Positions 45,287 through 53,691 of a stretch of DNA of 64,000 nt are shown one piece after another. Where the stretch lies: the NCBI GenBank assembly GCA_963846925.1, contig CAWJXW010000010.1:248001-312000 (forward strand), written 5' to 3'. The notes beneath the pieces were generated by a model. The model saw only the letters and a program-made list of their open reading frames with translations, ran no database searches and had not been told where the DNA came from. Each line of letters opens with the position of its first letter. The first letter of the stretch is position 1. This DNA is from JAQBQB01 sp963846925 (GTDB lineage Bacteria > Gemmatimonadota > Gemmatimonadetes > Gemmatimonadales > Gemmatimonadaceae). The translations under genes and the position numbers were made by a program.

Positions 45287-46084
45287 TCATTTAGACAACC
45301 GACGACGAGGTCGGCCCTGCCGTCCTACCCCAGGTTTTGACGACGGTGCCGGTGTCCCGCCACTCGACGGCGGCGGCGGCGGCGGTCCCAGCGATCCCAG
45401 CGCCCCGCGCTCGGCGGCGGTGAGCTCGCGCACCGCACCGGACGGCAACGCCCCGAGAGCGATCGGTCCGAACCGGGTCCGTACGAGCCGCTCGACGCTC
45501 AGCCCGAGCGCCGTACACAGGCGGCGGACCTCCCGTTTCCGTCCTTCGGTGATTGTGACCTCGAGATCCCAACGGTCGCGTCCGACGTGAGTGGCCACCA
45601 CGCGCTTCGGTTGGCACGGGCCGTCGTCGAGCATGACTCCGCCGCGCGCGATGTGCGCCGCCTCGTCGCCCTTACCCGTGACCGTCGCGACGTAGGTCCG
45701 TTCGATCTCGCCGCGTGGATGCGACAGCCGGTGCGCCGCTTCCCCGTCGGTCGTGAGCAGCAGCAGACCTTCCGTGAGGTAGTCCAGCCGGCCGACGTAC
45801 GTCAGCCCGCGAACGTTGGGCACGAGGTCGAAGACCGTGCGCCGGCCGTCGGGATCGGAACGCGTCGTCATCACGCCCGCGGGCTTGTTGAGCGCGTACC
45901 ACACGGTGCCGCGCGGCGCCTCGACCGCGTGACCGTCGACGACGATCTCGTCGCGCGATGGATCGACGATTTGCCCCGTGCGCGCGACCTCTCCGTTCAC
46001 GCGCACTCGTCCCGAGGCGATCAGCTCCTCGGCCTTTCTTCGCGACGCGACCCCGGCGCGCGCCAGCGCACGCTGGATGCGCAT
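45287..46084 (-). CDS. rluB: rRNA pseudouridine synthase (RluB/RsuA family)
   Basis: About 265 aa. An S4 RNA-binding domain (RIQRALARAGVASRRKAEELI) precedes the catalytic domain with GRLDYLTEGLLLLTTDG, whose Asp is catalytic, and SHPRGEIERTYVATV. The C-terminus is Pro-rich. I start at ATG 46084 (GGAG 3 bases upstream); GTG 46096 just after scpB is also possible. It modifies 23S or 16S rRNA. scpA-scpB-rluB is a conserved trio. Confidence 0.92.
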   Translation of the reverse strand: MRIQRALARAGVASRRKAEELIASGRVRVNGEVARTGQIVDPSRDEIVVDGHAVEAPRGTVWYALNKPAGVMTTRSDPDGRRTVFDLVPNVRGLTYVGRLDYLTEGLLLLTTDGEAAHRLSHPRGEIERTYVATVTGKGDEAAHIARGGVMLDDGPCQPKRVVATHVGRDRWDLEVTITEGRKREVRRLCTALGLSVERLVRTRFGPIALGALPSGAVRELTAAERGALGSLGPPPPPPSSGGTPAPSSKPGVGRQGRPRRRLSK

Positions 46085-46097
46085 CGTCTCCGTCACG

Positions 46098-46781
46098 CTA
46101 CACGCCCGCTTCCGCGAGACCCGGTGCGTCTGCGGTGGTCTCCACCGATTCGGGACGCGACTCGTCGACGGTGGTATCGGCGCGTACCGACGGAACCTCG
46201 ACCGCGCGGTCCGCTCGGTCGGTACGATCCACGGCAGGCGCGTCGGGACGATCGGGCGCGCGCAGCGCGATCGCCAACTCGTCGCCCCGCGGCAGCTCCT
46301 CGAGATGCCGCAGCCCGAAGTATTCGAGGAAGACCGGCGTCGTTCCGTACAGGAGCGGGCGTCCAAGTCCCTCCCCACGGCCCGTCACGTCGATGAGCCC
46401 GCGCTCGTGGAGCGACTTGAGCACGCTCCCGACCATCACACCGCGAATCTCCTCGATCTCGAGACGCGAGATCGGCTGTCGATAGGCGATGATGGCGAGC
46501 GTCTCGAGCGCCGCGCCGGAGAGCCGGGCCGGGCGCGCCGCCAACTGCGCGCGCTCGATGGCCTCGGTGTACTCGGCGCGCGTGAGGATCTGCCACCCGC
46601 CGCCGAGCTCCTGCAGCTCGACGCCGTGGCCGTCGACGTCGTAGTGCTCGCGCAGCTCCTCGAGCGCGGCCTGCAACTCGGCGGGCGACGCATCCGGTTC
46701 GAGGACGGCGAGCTCCTCGGTCGCGATTGGTCTTGCACTGGCGAACAGCGCGGCTTCAAGCAGCTTCGCTAGCGGCGTCAC
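46098..46781 (-). CDS. scpB: Segregation and condensation protein B
   Basis: 227 aa. Two winged-helix domains; LAKLLEAALFASARPIATEELA and LAIIAYRQPISRLEIEEIRGVMVGSVLKSLHERGLI are typical. The C-terminus is long and charged. Forms the SMC-ScpAB condensin with ScpA. It overlaps scpA by 26 bases. Confidence 0.94.
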   Translation of the reverse strand: MTPLAKLLEAALFASARPIATEELAVLEPDASPAELQAALEELREHYDVDGHGVELQELGGGWQILTRAEYTEAIERAQLAARPARLSGAALETLAIIAYRQPISRLEIEEIRGVMVGSVLKSLHERGLIDVTGRGEGLGRPLLYGTTPVFLEYFGLRHLEELPRGDELAIALRAPDRPDAPAVDRTDRADRAVEVPSVRADTTVDESRPESVETTADAPGLAEAGV

Positions 46782-47439
46782 GTGAGATCTCCACGTCGGC
46801 GAAAGGTCTGGGCTGGTCCACCCGTAGCTCGCCGAGCTTGGCGAGCTCGAGAAGACCGAGCAGGGTCGAAAGGATTTGCCAAGGTTCGGCGCCCTGTTGA
46901 ACGAGCTGCGTCCAACGGATGCGCGCTTTGAGCGCGAGCACCGAGCGAATGACCAGGATAGCTCCCGGAATGTCGAGCGCGCGCGGAATCACCTCGTGCA
47001 TGTCGGGCCGAGTGACTGTGCGCAGAACACGGTCCACCGCGGCGAGCAGCTCGGCGAGCGAGAGCGCGAGCGGCGCCTGCGCGGCGACCGGCGCCTGCGG
47101 CAGATACGCGCGCGCGAATTGATTGCGCCGTTCTTCGCCGCGCCGTTCGAGGAGGTCGACGACCTCGCGCATTTGCTGATACTCGAGCAGCCGTCGCACG
47201 AGCTCGGCGCGCGGATCCTCCCACTGCTCCTCGTCTCCGTGCGGCAGCAGCATCTGCGCTTTGATGCGCAGCAGCCGGGCAGCCATCTCGAGATACTCGG
47301 CGGCTTCGTTGAGTCCGAGTGTCCGGATCCGCACGACGAATTGCTCGCAGATGCGCGCGATGGGAATGTCGTAGATGTCGAGCTGCTCTTCGCGAATGAG
47401 CGAGAGGAGCAGATCGAGCGGTCCGGAGAACGCAGACAC
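46756..47439 (-). CDS. scpA: Segregation and condensation protein A (N-terminus likely frameshifted)
   Basis: FSGPLDLLLSLIREEQLDIYDIPI opens the kleisin ScpA, with the C-terminal winged helix ending VDQPRPFADVEI. GTG 47439 is the only in-frame start, but it cuts off the usual first strand: FIVEV precedes it in frame without a start codon. If the C5 run near 47460 had one more C, the gene would start at GTG 47534, 8 bases after the M50 gene, giving a 28-residue extension. ScpA bridges SMC heads in chromosome condensation. Confidence 0.88.
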   Translation of the reverse strand: MSAFSGPLDLLLSLIREEQLDIYDIPIARICEQFVVRIRTLGLNEAAEYLEMAARLLRIKAQMLLPHGDEEQWEDPRAELVRRLLEYQQMREVVDLLERRGEERRNQFARAYLPQAPVAAQAPLALSLAELLAAVDRVLRTVTRPDMHEVIPRALDIPGAILVIRSVLALKARIRWTQLVQQGAEPWQILSTLLGLLELAKLGELRVDQPRPFADVEISRDAASEAA

Positions 47440-47541
47440 CTCGACGATGAAGCTCCCGTCTGGGGGAGAGACGCGGGAGCGAGCGGCGCGGCGCTCAGCG
47501 GGGTGAACGCTTCCGGAATGTAGGTCTGGGTCACTCGACGC

Positions 47542-48234
47542 TCAGGCTAGCCATAGAGGGAGCGAAGGGAGCTTGTATGGGTCGGCGAGACGGAGCAACA
47601 GCTCTCCGAAGGAAAACGCGGGAGTGAGCCAGGCGTTGAGAAAGGGGCCGCCGAAGCTGAGCAACAGAACGAGGATAACGATGCCGTAGCGACCGACCTG
47701 CTGATACCACACCGCGAGCCGCAGCGGCAGGATGTACTTCACGACGTGCGACCCGTCGAGCGGTGGAATGGGGATGAGGTTGAACGCGAGCAGGAGCAGG
47801 TTGATCCGCACCGCGTTAACCATCATCGCTTGCACGATGGCGAACGTCGTCTCGATTCCCGACAACCCGCGTCCGAGCAGTCCCGCCACCACGAAAACGA
47901 CGACCGCCGCGACGGCGATGAGAAGATTCGCCGTCACGCCGGCGAGAGAGACGATGATGTCGCCGCGCCTGAAGTTCCGGTAATTGCGCGGATTCACCGG
48001 CACCGGCTTCGCTCCGCCGAGGATGATTCGTCCGCCGCTCGTGTAATAGAGCACGAGCGGAAGAATCACCGTCATGAACGGGTCGATGTGCTTGATCGGA
48101 TTCCATGTGAGACGACCGAGGCTCAGGGCGGTGGTGTCCCCCTGTTTGAGTGCCGCATAGCCGTGTGCGTACTCGTGCGCGATGACCGAGAACAGCAGCA
48201 CCGGCGCAGCCATCAACACATCTTGGATATGCAA
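47542..48234 (-). CDS. Site-2 protease (M50) family membrane metalloprotease
   Basis: 230 aa with five or six membrane helices. The zinc motif HEYAHGYAALKQGD (HExxH) lies in an early helix, and the second motif NLIPIPPLDGSHVV supplies the Asp ligand. Non-PDZ, compact M50 type often found next to scpA. It may cut membrane-bound regulators; the substrate is unknown. First gene of the minus-strand run that continues to coaX. Confidence 0.9.
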   Translation of the reverse strand: MHIQDVLMAAPVLLFSVIAHEYAHGYAALKQGDTTALSLGRLTWNPIKHIDPFMTVILPLVLYYTSGGRIILGGAKPVPVNPRNYRNFRRGDIIVSLAGVTANLLIAVAAVVVFVVAGLLGRGLSGIETTFAIVQAMMVNAVRINLLLLAFNLIPIPPLDGSHVVKYILPLRLAVWYQQVGRYGIVILVLLLSFGGPFLNAWLTPAFSFGELLLRLADPYKLPSLPLWLA

Positions 48235-48355
48235 CGTCGGCAGTCGGGAGCGGGTTGGCGGTCGCCGGTCCGGCGGTGAGACGCTCCAGGCCGGGGCTTC
48301 GGTCCCGCGCGTAAGGTAGTGGTGCGCGAGTAACGTGTCAAAGCGTTATGCTGCC

Positions 48356-48384
48356 TTGACTTTCGTGTTATTGAACTCTAGCTT
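48356..48384 (+). promoter_or_regulatory. rpsT promoter
   Basis: TTGACT, 17 bases, TAGCTT, identical in both hexamers and spacing to the Roadblock promoter. The predicted start is about 45 bases ahead of the rpsT GTG. Confidence 0.7.
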
Positions 48385-48435
48385 CAACCCCTCGCCGGAG
48401 CACCGTCGTTTCACCGGATTTGGAGAGTCGTTTTC

Positions 48436-48669
48436 GTGCCGAATATCGCGTCCGCCAAGAAAAACATGCGTAAGACCCGCGCGGCCACTGTGCGCAACCG
48501 CGCGCAACGAGCCGCCCTGCGGACGGCGGTCAAAAAGGCGGCGGCTCCTGGAGCAAGCAAGGCCGCGAAGCTGGCCGCTGTAAAGCTCCTCGATCGGGCC
48601 GCGCGAAAGGGATTGATTCACCGGAATACCGCGGCTCGAAGAAAGAGCGCGATTGCGAAAACCGCCTGA
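48436..48669 (+). CDS. rpsT: Small ribosomal subunit protein bS20
   Basis: 77 aa, GTG start. NIASAKKNMRKTRAATVRNRAQRAALRTAVKKA and the C-terminal KGLIHRNTAARRKSAIAK are unmistakable S20. It binds 16S rRNA early in 30S assembly. Monocistronic, with its own promoter and a clean terminator at 48826-48857. Confidence 0.97.
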   Translation: MPNIASAKKNMRKTRAATVRNRAQRAALRTAVKKAAAPGASKAAKLAAVKLLDRAARKGLIHRNTAARRKSAIAKTA

Positions 48670-48776
48670 AGCGAAACGGCCGAACTCCGAAAACTGCCGA
48701 AGGCCGAAACTGCCGTAATCCGAGACGACCAAACGCCGAAACTGACCCACTCGGAAAGTGCCTAACGCGAGACTGC
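48670..48776. repeat. Degenerate 16-bp repeat array (left copy, inverted orientation)
   Basis: About six degenerate units of GCCGAACGCCGAAACT follow the rpsT stop. They are the reverse complement of the better-preserved units at 48928-49017. No gene is seen in 48670-49017. Confidence 0.7.
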
Positions 48777-48825
48777 CTCGCGGCAAGACGGCGGCGATAG
48801 CGTCAACAGCGGACGTAGAAAATGA

Positions 48826-48857
48826 GAAGAGCCCGGAATCCCGGGCTCTTCGTTTTT
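48826..48857 (+). terminator. rpsT intrinsic terminator
   Basis: An 11-bp perfect stem (GAAGAGCCCGG), AATC loop and five T residues after one G. It may also serve the convergent gene 49018-50076 from the other side, where the T-tract is weaker. Confidence 0.9.
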
Positions 48858-48927
48858 GCATCTCTAACTCCCCGTTTTCCTGCCCTTACCGCGGATCAAG
48901 CCTCGTTTCACTTCCCAGCCCGCGGTT

Positions 48928-49017
48928 CTCGGCGTTCGGCACTCTCGGTGTTGGGTAGTCTCGGCGTTCGGTAGTTTCGGCGTTCGGTAGTTTCGGCGTT
49001 CGGCAGTCTCGCCGTTC
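48928..49017. repeat. 16-bp tandem repeat array (right copy)
   Basis: Six units of (T/C)TCGGCGTTCGGTAGT with few substitutions, ending at the stop codon of the 49018-50076 gene. Together with the left array it forms an inverted pair around the rpsT terminator. Confidence 0.85.
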
Positions 49018-50076
49018 TTACAACGCCGCCAGCTCCGCCCCACACCGTTCACAGTACCACTCGGTCGGGTAGTTCATCGCTCCGCACTCGCTGCACTTGA
49101 GCGTCTTCGACTGCTCCGTCTGTCCCGACGTCCGCAACACGATCGGCGTGTTCGACGGCACGTTGGCGGCGAGCGGGCGCTCGACTCGCGTCGGATCGAT
49201 TCGGACGCTTTCGACGAGCTGCTCCTGCGACGCGCGGCCGCGGAGCGGGACGTTGTTGCTCCCGACGTCTCGCGCTCGCGCAACGGACGGCGCGGTGGCC
49301 GACGCGGTGGGCGCGCTACCGTCCGGCCCGACGACGTTGCGCACGAACGCCATCTCGTCGAAGCGGCCATCGGGCGTGCGCGGCGTGCCGCGCTCGGTCG
49401 GCAACGGCTCGGTGGACGGAATGATCGGTTCGGCGCGCTCCGTCTTTGCGGCCGCGACGGCGACAGGCGGTGGGGGCGCGGCGGCAGGTGCGTGCACGGT
49501 GCTTGGCCGAGGCGGCGCGGGCGGCGGAGGCGGACTGATCGGCGCGGCCGCGCGCGGCGGTGCGCTCGCGGGCGCCGGCGCCGAGGTTGGCATCTTCGGG
49601 AGACCCAGCGGCGGCGATTCCATTGGCGTGCCTGGGGGAGTCGCGAAGGGCTTCAGCTCCAGCAGCCCATCCAACTCCGCGATCCGGCTCGACAGCCCCG
49701 TCTTTTCGCCGACCAGCTGTCTCAGCGCGTCGTCCACCGCCTTGAACGCCGTGTCCGCCTCGCCACCCTCGAGCTCGCCGACGTGCTGCCGCAGCTCGAG
49801 CTCGGCTCGTTCGTCGCGGCGCAACTGCTCCTCGGCCTCGAGCAGCGAACGGCGCGAGTGCAGGCTCGATCGCTCTTCCTGCACCGCCTGACGATGGACG
49901 GCCAACTCCTCGTCCACGCGCTCCAGGCGGCCGGTATAGTCGGCTCGCACCCGCTCGAAGACGTGCTGCGGCGTCGTCTCTCGGCGAGCATCGAGCGCGA
50001 TCAACCACTTCTCGTATTTGCGGCGTTCGGTCAGGAGCGCCGGCAGTTCTTGTAGCGAGCGATTCGTGTCGGTCAT
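49018..50076 (-). CDS. Coiled-coil zinc-ribbon protein of unknown function
   Basis: 352 aa. A coiled-coil N-terminal half (LLTERRKYEKWLIALDARR, VDEELAVHRQAVQEERSSL, LLEAEEQLRRDERAELELR), a Pro/Ala-rich linker, then a basic segment and a C-terminal zinc ribbon with two Cys pairs (CSECGAMNYPTEWYCERCG). It starts in an ATGA overlap with the aldolase gene, so it is at the end of the pyr run. No known family; it may be a scaffold or nucleic-acid contact protein. Possibly a lineage-specific conserved gene. Confidence 0.6.
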   Translation of the reverse strand: MTDTNRSLQELPALLTERRKYEKWLIALDARRETTPQHVFERVRADYTGRLERVDEELAVHRQAVQEERSSLHSRRSLLEAEEQLRRDERAELELRQHVGELEGGEADTAFKAVDDALRQLVGEKTGLSSRIAELDGLLELKPFATPPGTPMESPPLGLPKMPTSAPAPASAPPRAAAPISPPPPPAPPRPSTVHAPAAAPPPPVAVAAAKTERAEPIIPSTEPLPTERGTPRTPDGRFDEMAFVRNVVGPDGSAPTASATAPSVARARDVGSNNVPLRGRASQEQLVESVRIDPTRVERPLAANVPSNTPIVLRTSGQTEQSKTLKCSECGAMNYPTEWYCERCGAELAAL

Positions 50077-50717
50077 CGATGATCCTCGTGCCGCGAGCGA
50101 AGGGCGTCCACGTCGGCGACATTCAACTCTCGCACTCTGCCGACCGCGCGCGCGGCGAGCACGATGCGCGCGGCGTGTTCCAGACTTTCCATTCTGTGGT
50201 GCGCCTCGGTCAGGGTAGCCCCGAGTGTCGTCGCTCCGTGATTGGCCAGCAAAAACGCGTCGTGCTGATCGAGATACGGGTCCAAGGCGTCCGCCAGCGC
50301 GTCCGTTCCGGGTGTGGCGTAGGGTACCAGGGGTACCGCGCCCATCTGCAAGATAACTTCCGGCAGCACGGGCGCCATAAAGGATTCACCAGCGACCGCA
50401 AAGCCGGTCGCCGTGGGTGGATGCGCGTGAACGACGGCCCTGACGTCGGGGCGCCGCGCGTAGATGCGGAGATGCATCCGCAATTCGCTCGACGGAGGCA
50501 GCGCGCCCTCGAGAACCGCCCCCTTGGTATCGACGATGACCAGGTGCTCGGGGGTCACAATCCCCTTCGACAGCCCGCTCGGAGTGACCAGAATCGAGCC
50601 GTCCGCGAGCCGCGCCGACACGTTTCCATCCGGACCGGCAATGAGACCGCGCTCGTAAAGCCGGCGGCAAACGCCGACGATCGCAAGCGCCACCGCGTCG
50701 CGATCGCGCGCGGTCAC
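50073..50717 (-). CDS. Class II aldolase/adducin family protein
   Basis: 214 aa, GTG start overlapping the pyrC stop. GPDGNVSARLADGSILVTPSGLSKG, the zinc ligands in VVHAHPPTATGFAVAG and FLLANHGATTLG are typical of fuculose-phosphate aldolase-like enzymes. The substrate cannot be told from sequence. The open frame further upstream lies inside pyrC and is not homologous. Confidence 0.85.
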   Translation of the reverse strand: MTARDRDAVALAIVGVCRRLYERGLIAGPDGNVSARLADGSILVTPSGLSKGIVTPEHLVIVDTKGAVLEGALPPSSELRMHLRIYARRPDVRAVVHAHPPTATGFAVAGESFMAPVLPEVILQMGAVPLVPYATPGTDALADALDPYLDQHDAFLLANHGATTLGATLTEAHHRMESLEHAARIVLAARAVGRVRELNVADVDALRSRHEDHR

Positions 50718-52051
50718 TATCGCGCCGCCCGCCCTGCCCCGGCGGAAGCCACCCCCGCTCCGCCGTGCACGACGCGACCGTCGACGAGCGTCCAGCGCAC
50801 CCGTCCTCGCAACGCCTGACCCGCGTACGGCGTGTTTCGGCCCTTCGATTTGAACGCCGCCGGATCCACCGTCCACTCGACGTCGGGATCGAATACGGTG
50901 ACGTCCGCCGCGCCGCCGCGCCGCAGCGTTCCGCCCGGCAGCTTGAAGACCCGCGCCGGAGCGCACGACATCTTTTCGATCAGCGTCGGCAGATCGATTC
51001 GTTTCTGGGCGACGAGCCAGGTGAGATTCACCGCCAGCGCGGTCTCCAGGCCGACGATCCCGTTCGGCGCATCGGCGAATTCGCGCTCCTTCTCGTCGTA
51101 GTGGTGCGGCGCGTGGTCGGTCGCGATGAGATCGATCGTCCCGTCGCGCACCGCTTCCTGAAGCGCCGCGACGTCGTCCGCGGTGCGCAGCGGCGGGTTC
51201 ATCTTGGCGTTCGTGTCATAGGCGCCGACCGCCTCTTCCGTCAGCGACAGGTGATGCGGACAGACCTCCGCCGTCACGTTGATGCCGCGCTCCTTCCCCC
51301 AGCGAATCAGCTCGACGGATCCGCGCGTGCTCATGTGACAGAGATGAATGTGCCCGCCGGTGAGCCGCGCCAGGAGGATGTCGCGGATCGCCATGATCTC
51401 TTCCGCCTCCGACGGCACGCCTTTCAGGCCGAGTCGCGCGCTGACGATTCCCTCGTTCATCGCGCCGCCCTTGGCGAGCGTCGGCTCTTCGCAATGGTCG
51501 GCGACGGGAATCCCGAACGTTCGCGCATACTCGAGCGCCGTCCGCATGAGGTGCGCGCTCACCACCGGTCGTCCGTCGTCGCTCACCGCCACCGCGCCGG
51601 CGGCTACCATTTCTCCGAATTCGGCGAGCGACTCGCCCTTCTGTCCGACCGAAATCGCGCCGATCGGGTAGACGCGCGCCGCGTTCGCGCGCTGCGCTTG
51701 CCGGATGATGAATCCGACCGCCGCCTGGTTGTCGGTGACCGGATCGGTGTTCGGCATCGCGCACACCGCGGTGAATCCACCGGCGGCTGCCGCGCGCGCG
51801 CCCGTCGCGATCGTCTCGACTTCTTCGCGCCCCGGCTCGCGCAGATGGCAGTGCACGTCCACGAAACCCGGCGACACGACGAGCCCGGAACAGTCGAGCG
51901 TTTCCAGTCCGTCCCGGCCCTCGGCGTCGTTGCCGGCGCGCGGGCCGATCGCCGCGATCTCGCCGTCGACGACGAGCACGTCGCCCGTCGTGTCGAGCGA
52001 TTGCGACGGATCGATGATGCGTCCGCCGCGCAGCAGGAGCGAGCCGCTCAT
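50717..52051 (-). CDS. pyrC: Dihydroorotase
   Basis: 444 aa, class I type. Third step of pyrimidine synthesis. Metal-binding VDVHCHLREPGREEVETI, AMPNTDPVTD, HLCHMSTRGSVELI and ATDHAPHHYDEK are present. ATG 52051 overlaps pyrB by 4 bases. Gene order pyrR-pyrB-pyrC is typical of many bacteria. Confidence 0.96.
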   Translation of the reverse strand: MSGSLLLRGGRIIDPSQSLDTTGDVLVVDGEIAAIGPRAGNDAEGRDGLETLDCSGLVVSPGFVDVHCHLREPGREEVETIATGARAAAAGGFTAVCAMPNTDPVTDNQAAVGFIIRQAQRANAARVYPIGAISVGQKGESLAEFGEMVAAGAVAVSDDGRPVVSAHLMRTALEYARTFGIPVADHCEEPTLAKGGAMNEGIVSARLGLKGVPSEAEEIMAIRDILLARLTGGHIHLCHMSTRGSVELIRWGKERGINVTAEVCPHHLSLTEEAVGAYDTNAKMNPPLRTADDVAALQEAVRDGTIDLIATDHAPHHYDEKEREFADAPNGIVGLETALAVNLTWLVAQKRIDLPTLIEKMSCAPARVFKLPGGTLRRGGAADVTVFDPDVEWTVDPAAFKSKGRNTPYAGQALRGRVRWTLVDGRVVHGGAGVASAGAGRAAR

Positions 52052-53010
52052 CGCTCCCCTCCTTTCTTCGCCGCCTCGGCAAGCTCCGGCCGTCCGCCGG
52101 ACAGGAGATAGAGCACCGCCATGCGTACCGCGACGCCGTTCGTCACTTGATCGAGTATCACGCTGAAGGGACCGTCGGCGACGTCGGAATCGATTTCGAC
52201 GCCGCGGTTCATCGGCCCGGGGTGGAGGATGAGCACGTCGCGCTTCGCCGCGTCGAGCCGCTCGCGTGAAATACCGAACACTCGGTTGTACTCACGGAGC
52301 GACGGGATGTACCCCGCCGTCATGCGCTCGAGCTGAAGCCTGAGAATGTTGAGCGCGTCCGCCCATTCGATGGCCGCCTCGACGCGGTCGAACACCGTCA
52401 CGCCGAAGTCGTCGATCGCGTTGGGCAGGAGCGATCGCGGTCCGCAGACGCCGACCTGCGCGCCCATCTTGGTCAGCCCCCAGATGTTCGACCTCGCGAC
52501 GCGCGAGTGCAGCACGTCGCCGACGATGCACACCTTGATGCCGTCGAGCCGCTTGAAGTGATCCCGCAGCGTGAGCATGTCGAGCAGCCCCTGCGTGGGG
52601 TGCTCGTGCGTGCCGTCGCCGGCGTTGATGACGTTCGACTCGATGCGGTCGGCGAGAAAGCGCGCCGCTCCCGACGCGCCGTGGCGGATGACGACCATGT
52701 CGATCCGCATCGCCTCGAGATTTCGCGCGGTGTCGACGAGCGTCTCGCCCTTCGTCACGCTCGACCCCGACGCCGCCACGTTGACCGTGTCCGCCGAGAG
52801 GCGCTTTTCAGCGAACTCGAACGACACGCGCGTCCGCGTCGACGCCTCGAAGAACAGATTGACGATCGTGGCGCCGCGCAGCGTCGGCACCTTCTTGATC
52901 GCCCGCTCGCTGATTTCCTTGAACGGCTCGGCAGTGTCGAGAATCAACCGGATTTGCTCGCCGCTGAGCGGCTCGAGCCCCAGAAGATCCTTGCCGAGCG
53001 AGTGCGTCAC
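52048..53010 (-). CDS. pyrB: Aspartate carbamoyltransferase catalytic subunit
   Basis: 320 aa. LFFEASTRTRVSFEFAEKRL is the carbamoyl-phosphate-binding loop; HPTQGLLDMLTL, GDVLHSRVARSN and HPGPMNRGVEI are conserved. No regulatory pyrI seen. Overlaps pyrR and pyrC by 4 bases each. Confidence 0.96.
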   Translation of the reverse strand: MTHSLGKDLLGLEPLSGEQIRLILDTAEPFKEISERAIKKVPTLRGATIVNLFFEASTRTRVSFEFAEKRLSADTVNVAASGSSVTKGETLVDTARNLEAMRIDMVVIRHGASGAARFLADRIESNVINAGDGTHEHPTQGLLDMLTLRDHFKRLDGIKVCIVGDVLHSRVARSNIWGLTKMGAQVGVCGPRSLLPNAIDDFGVTVFDRVEAAIEWADALNILRLQLERMTAGYIPSLREYNRVFGISRERLDAAKRDVLILHPGPMNRGVEIDSDVADGPFSVILDQVTNGVAVRMAVLYLLSGGRPELAEAAKKGGER

Positions 53011-53564
53011 GCCGTGTCCTCGCGTTGGGCGATGACGACACCGTTCTTGCCGTCGATTTCTTGCACGAGCACGTCCACGCGTTGCGACATGAGCACCGAG
53101 ATTTTCTTGCCGACGATGTCCGGCTGGATAGGTAGCTCGCGACCGCCGCGATCGATCAAAACGGCCAAGGCAATGCGCTTTGGCCTCCCGAAGTCGGCCA
53201 ACTCGTCGAGCGCCGCGCGAATCGTTCGACCGGTGTAGAGGACGTCGTCGACGATCACGACGCAGCGGCCGTCGATGTCCACCGGGATCTCGGTCTGCCC
53301 CACGACGGGCCGAGGTCCGACCGTTTGGAGGTCGTCGCGGTAGAGGGTGATGTCGAGGGCGCCCCGCGCGACGTCGGCCTTCTCGCGCTCGCCGATCGTC
53401 GAGACGATTTGCGCCGCGAGTTGGACGCCGCGGCGCTGAATGCCGACGATGACGAGATCGTCGGTCCCGTCGTTCAGTTCAACGATCTCGTCGGCCATCC
53501 GCCGAACGGTTCGGTCGAAGGCCCTCGCGTCGAGGACGGTAGTCAGTTTTGGCGGCGCGGCCAT
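53007..53564 (-). CDS. pyrR: Bifunctional pyr operon regulator / uracil phosphoribosyltransferase PyrR
   Basis: About 185 aa. The PRPP loop VVIVDDVLYTGRTIRAALDEL, VGIQRRGVQLA and the C-terminal RVDVLVQEIDG identify PyrR. In Bacillus it binds mRNA to attenuate the pyr operon; many homologues act mainly as phosphoribosyltransferase. ATG 53564 is preferred over GTG 53573 because the candidate promoter predicts transcription starting at about 53567, leaving practically no leader. Confidence 0.93.
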   Translation of the reverse strand: MAAPPKLTTVLDARAFDRTVRRMADEIVELNDGTDDLVIVGIQRRGVQLAAQIVSTIGEREKADVARGALDITLYRDDLQTVGPRPVVGQTEIPVDIDGRCVVIVDDVLYTGRTIRAALDELADFGRPKRIALAVLIDRGGRELPIQPDIVGKKISVLMSQRVDVLVQEIDGKNGVVIAQREDTA

Positions 53565-53573
53565 CGGGAGCAC

Positions 53574-53603
53574 AATATAGAAGGGTCCCGTCCTGGCTGT
53601 CGA
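53574..53603 (-). promoter_or_regulatory. Candidate pyrR-pyrB-pyrC promoter
   Basis: On the minus strand TCGACA, 18 bases, TATATT; the predicted start is about 3 bases before ATG 53564, which would make the message nearly leaderless. Confidence 0.45.
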
Positions 53604-53691
53604 CTGTTAGCCGAACGACAGGTTGGTTCGACCCCTCGGACGTACATTGGGCTCGACCTCAGCCGCGATCTTCCGCAAACGGAGGCCCGAC

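Noticed and set aside
48670..49017. CRISPR array
   Set aside because: The units are contiguous 16-mers without spacers, and no cas gene is near.
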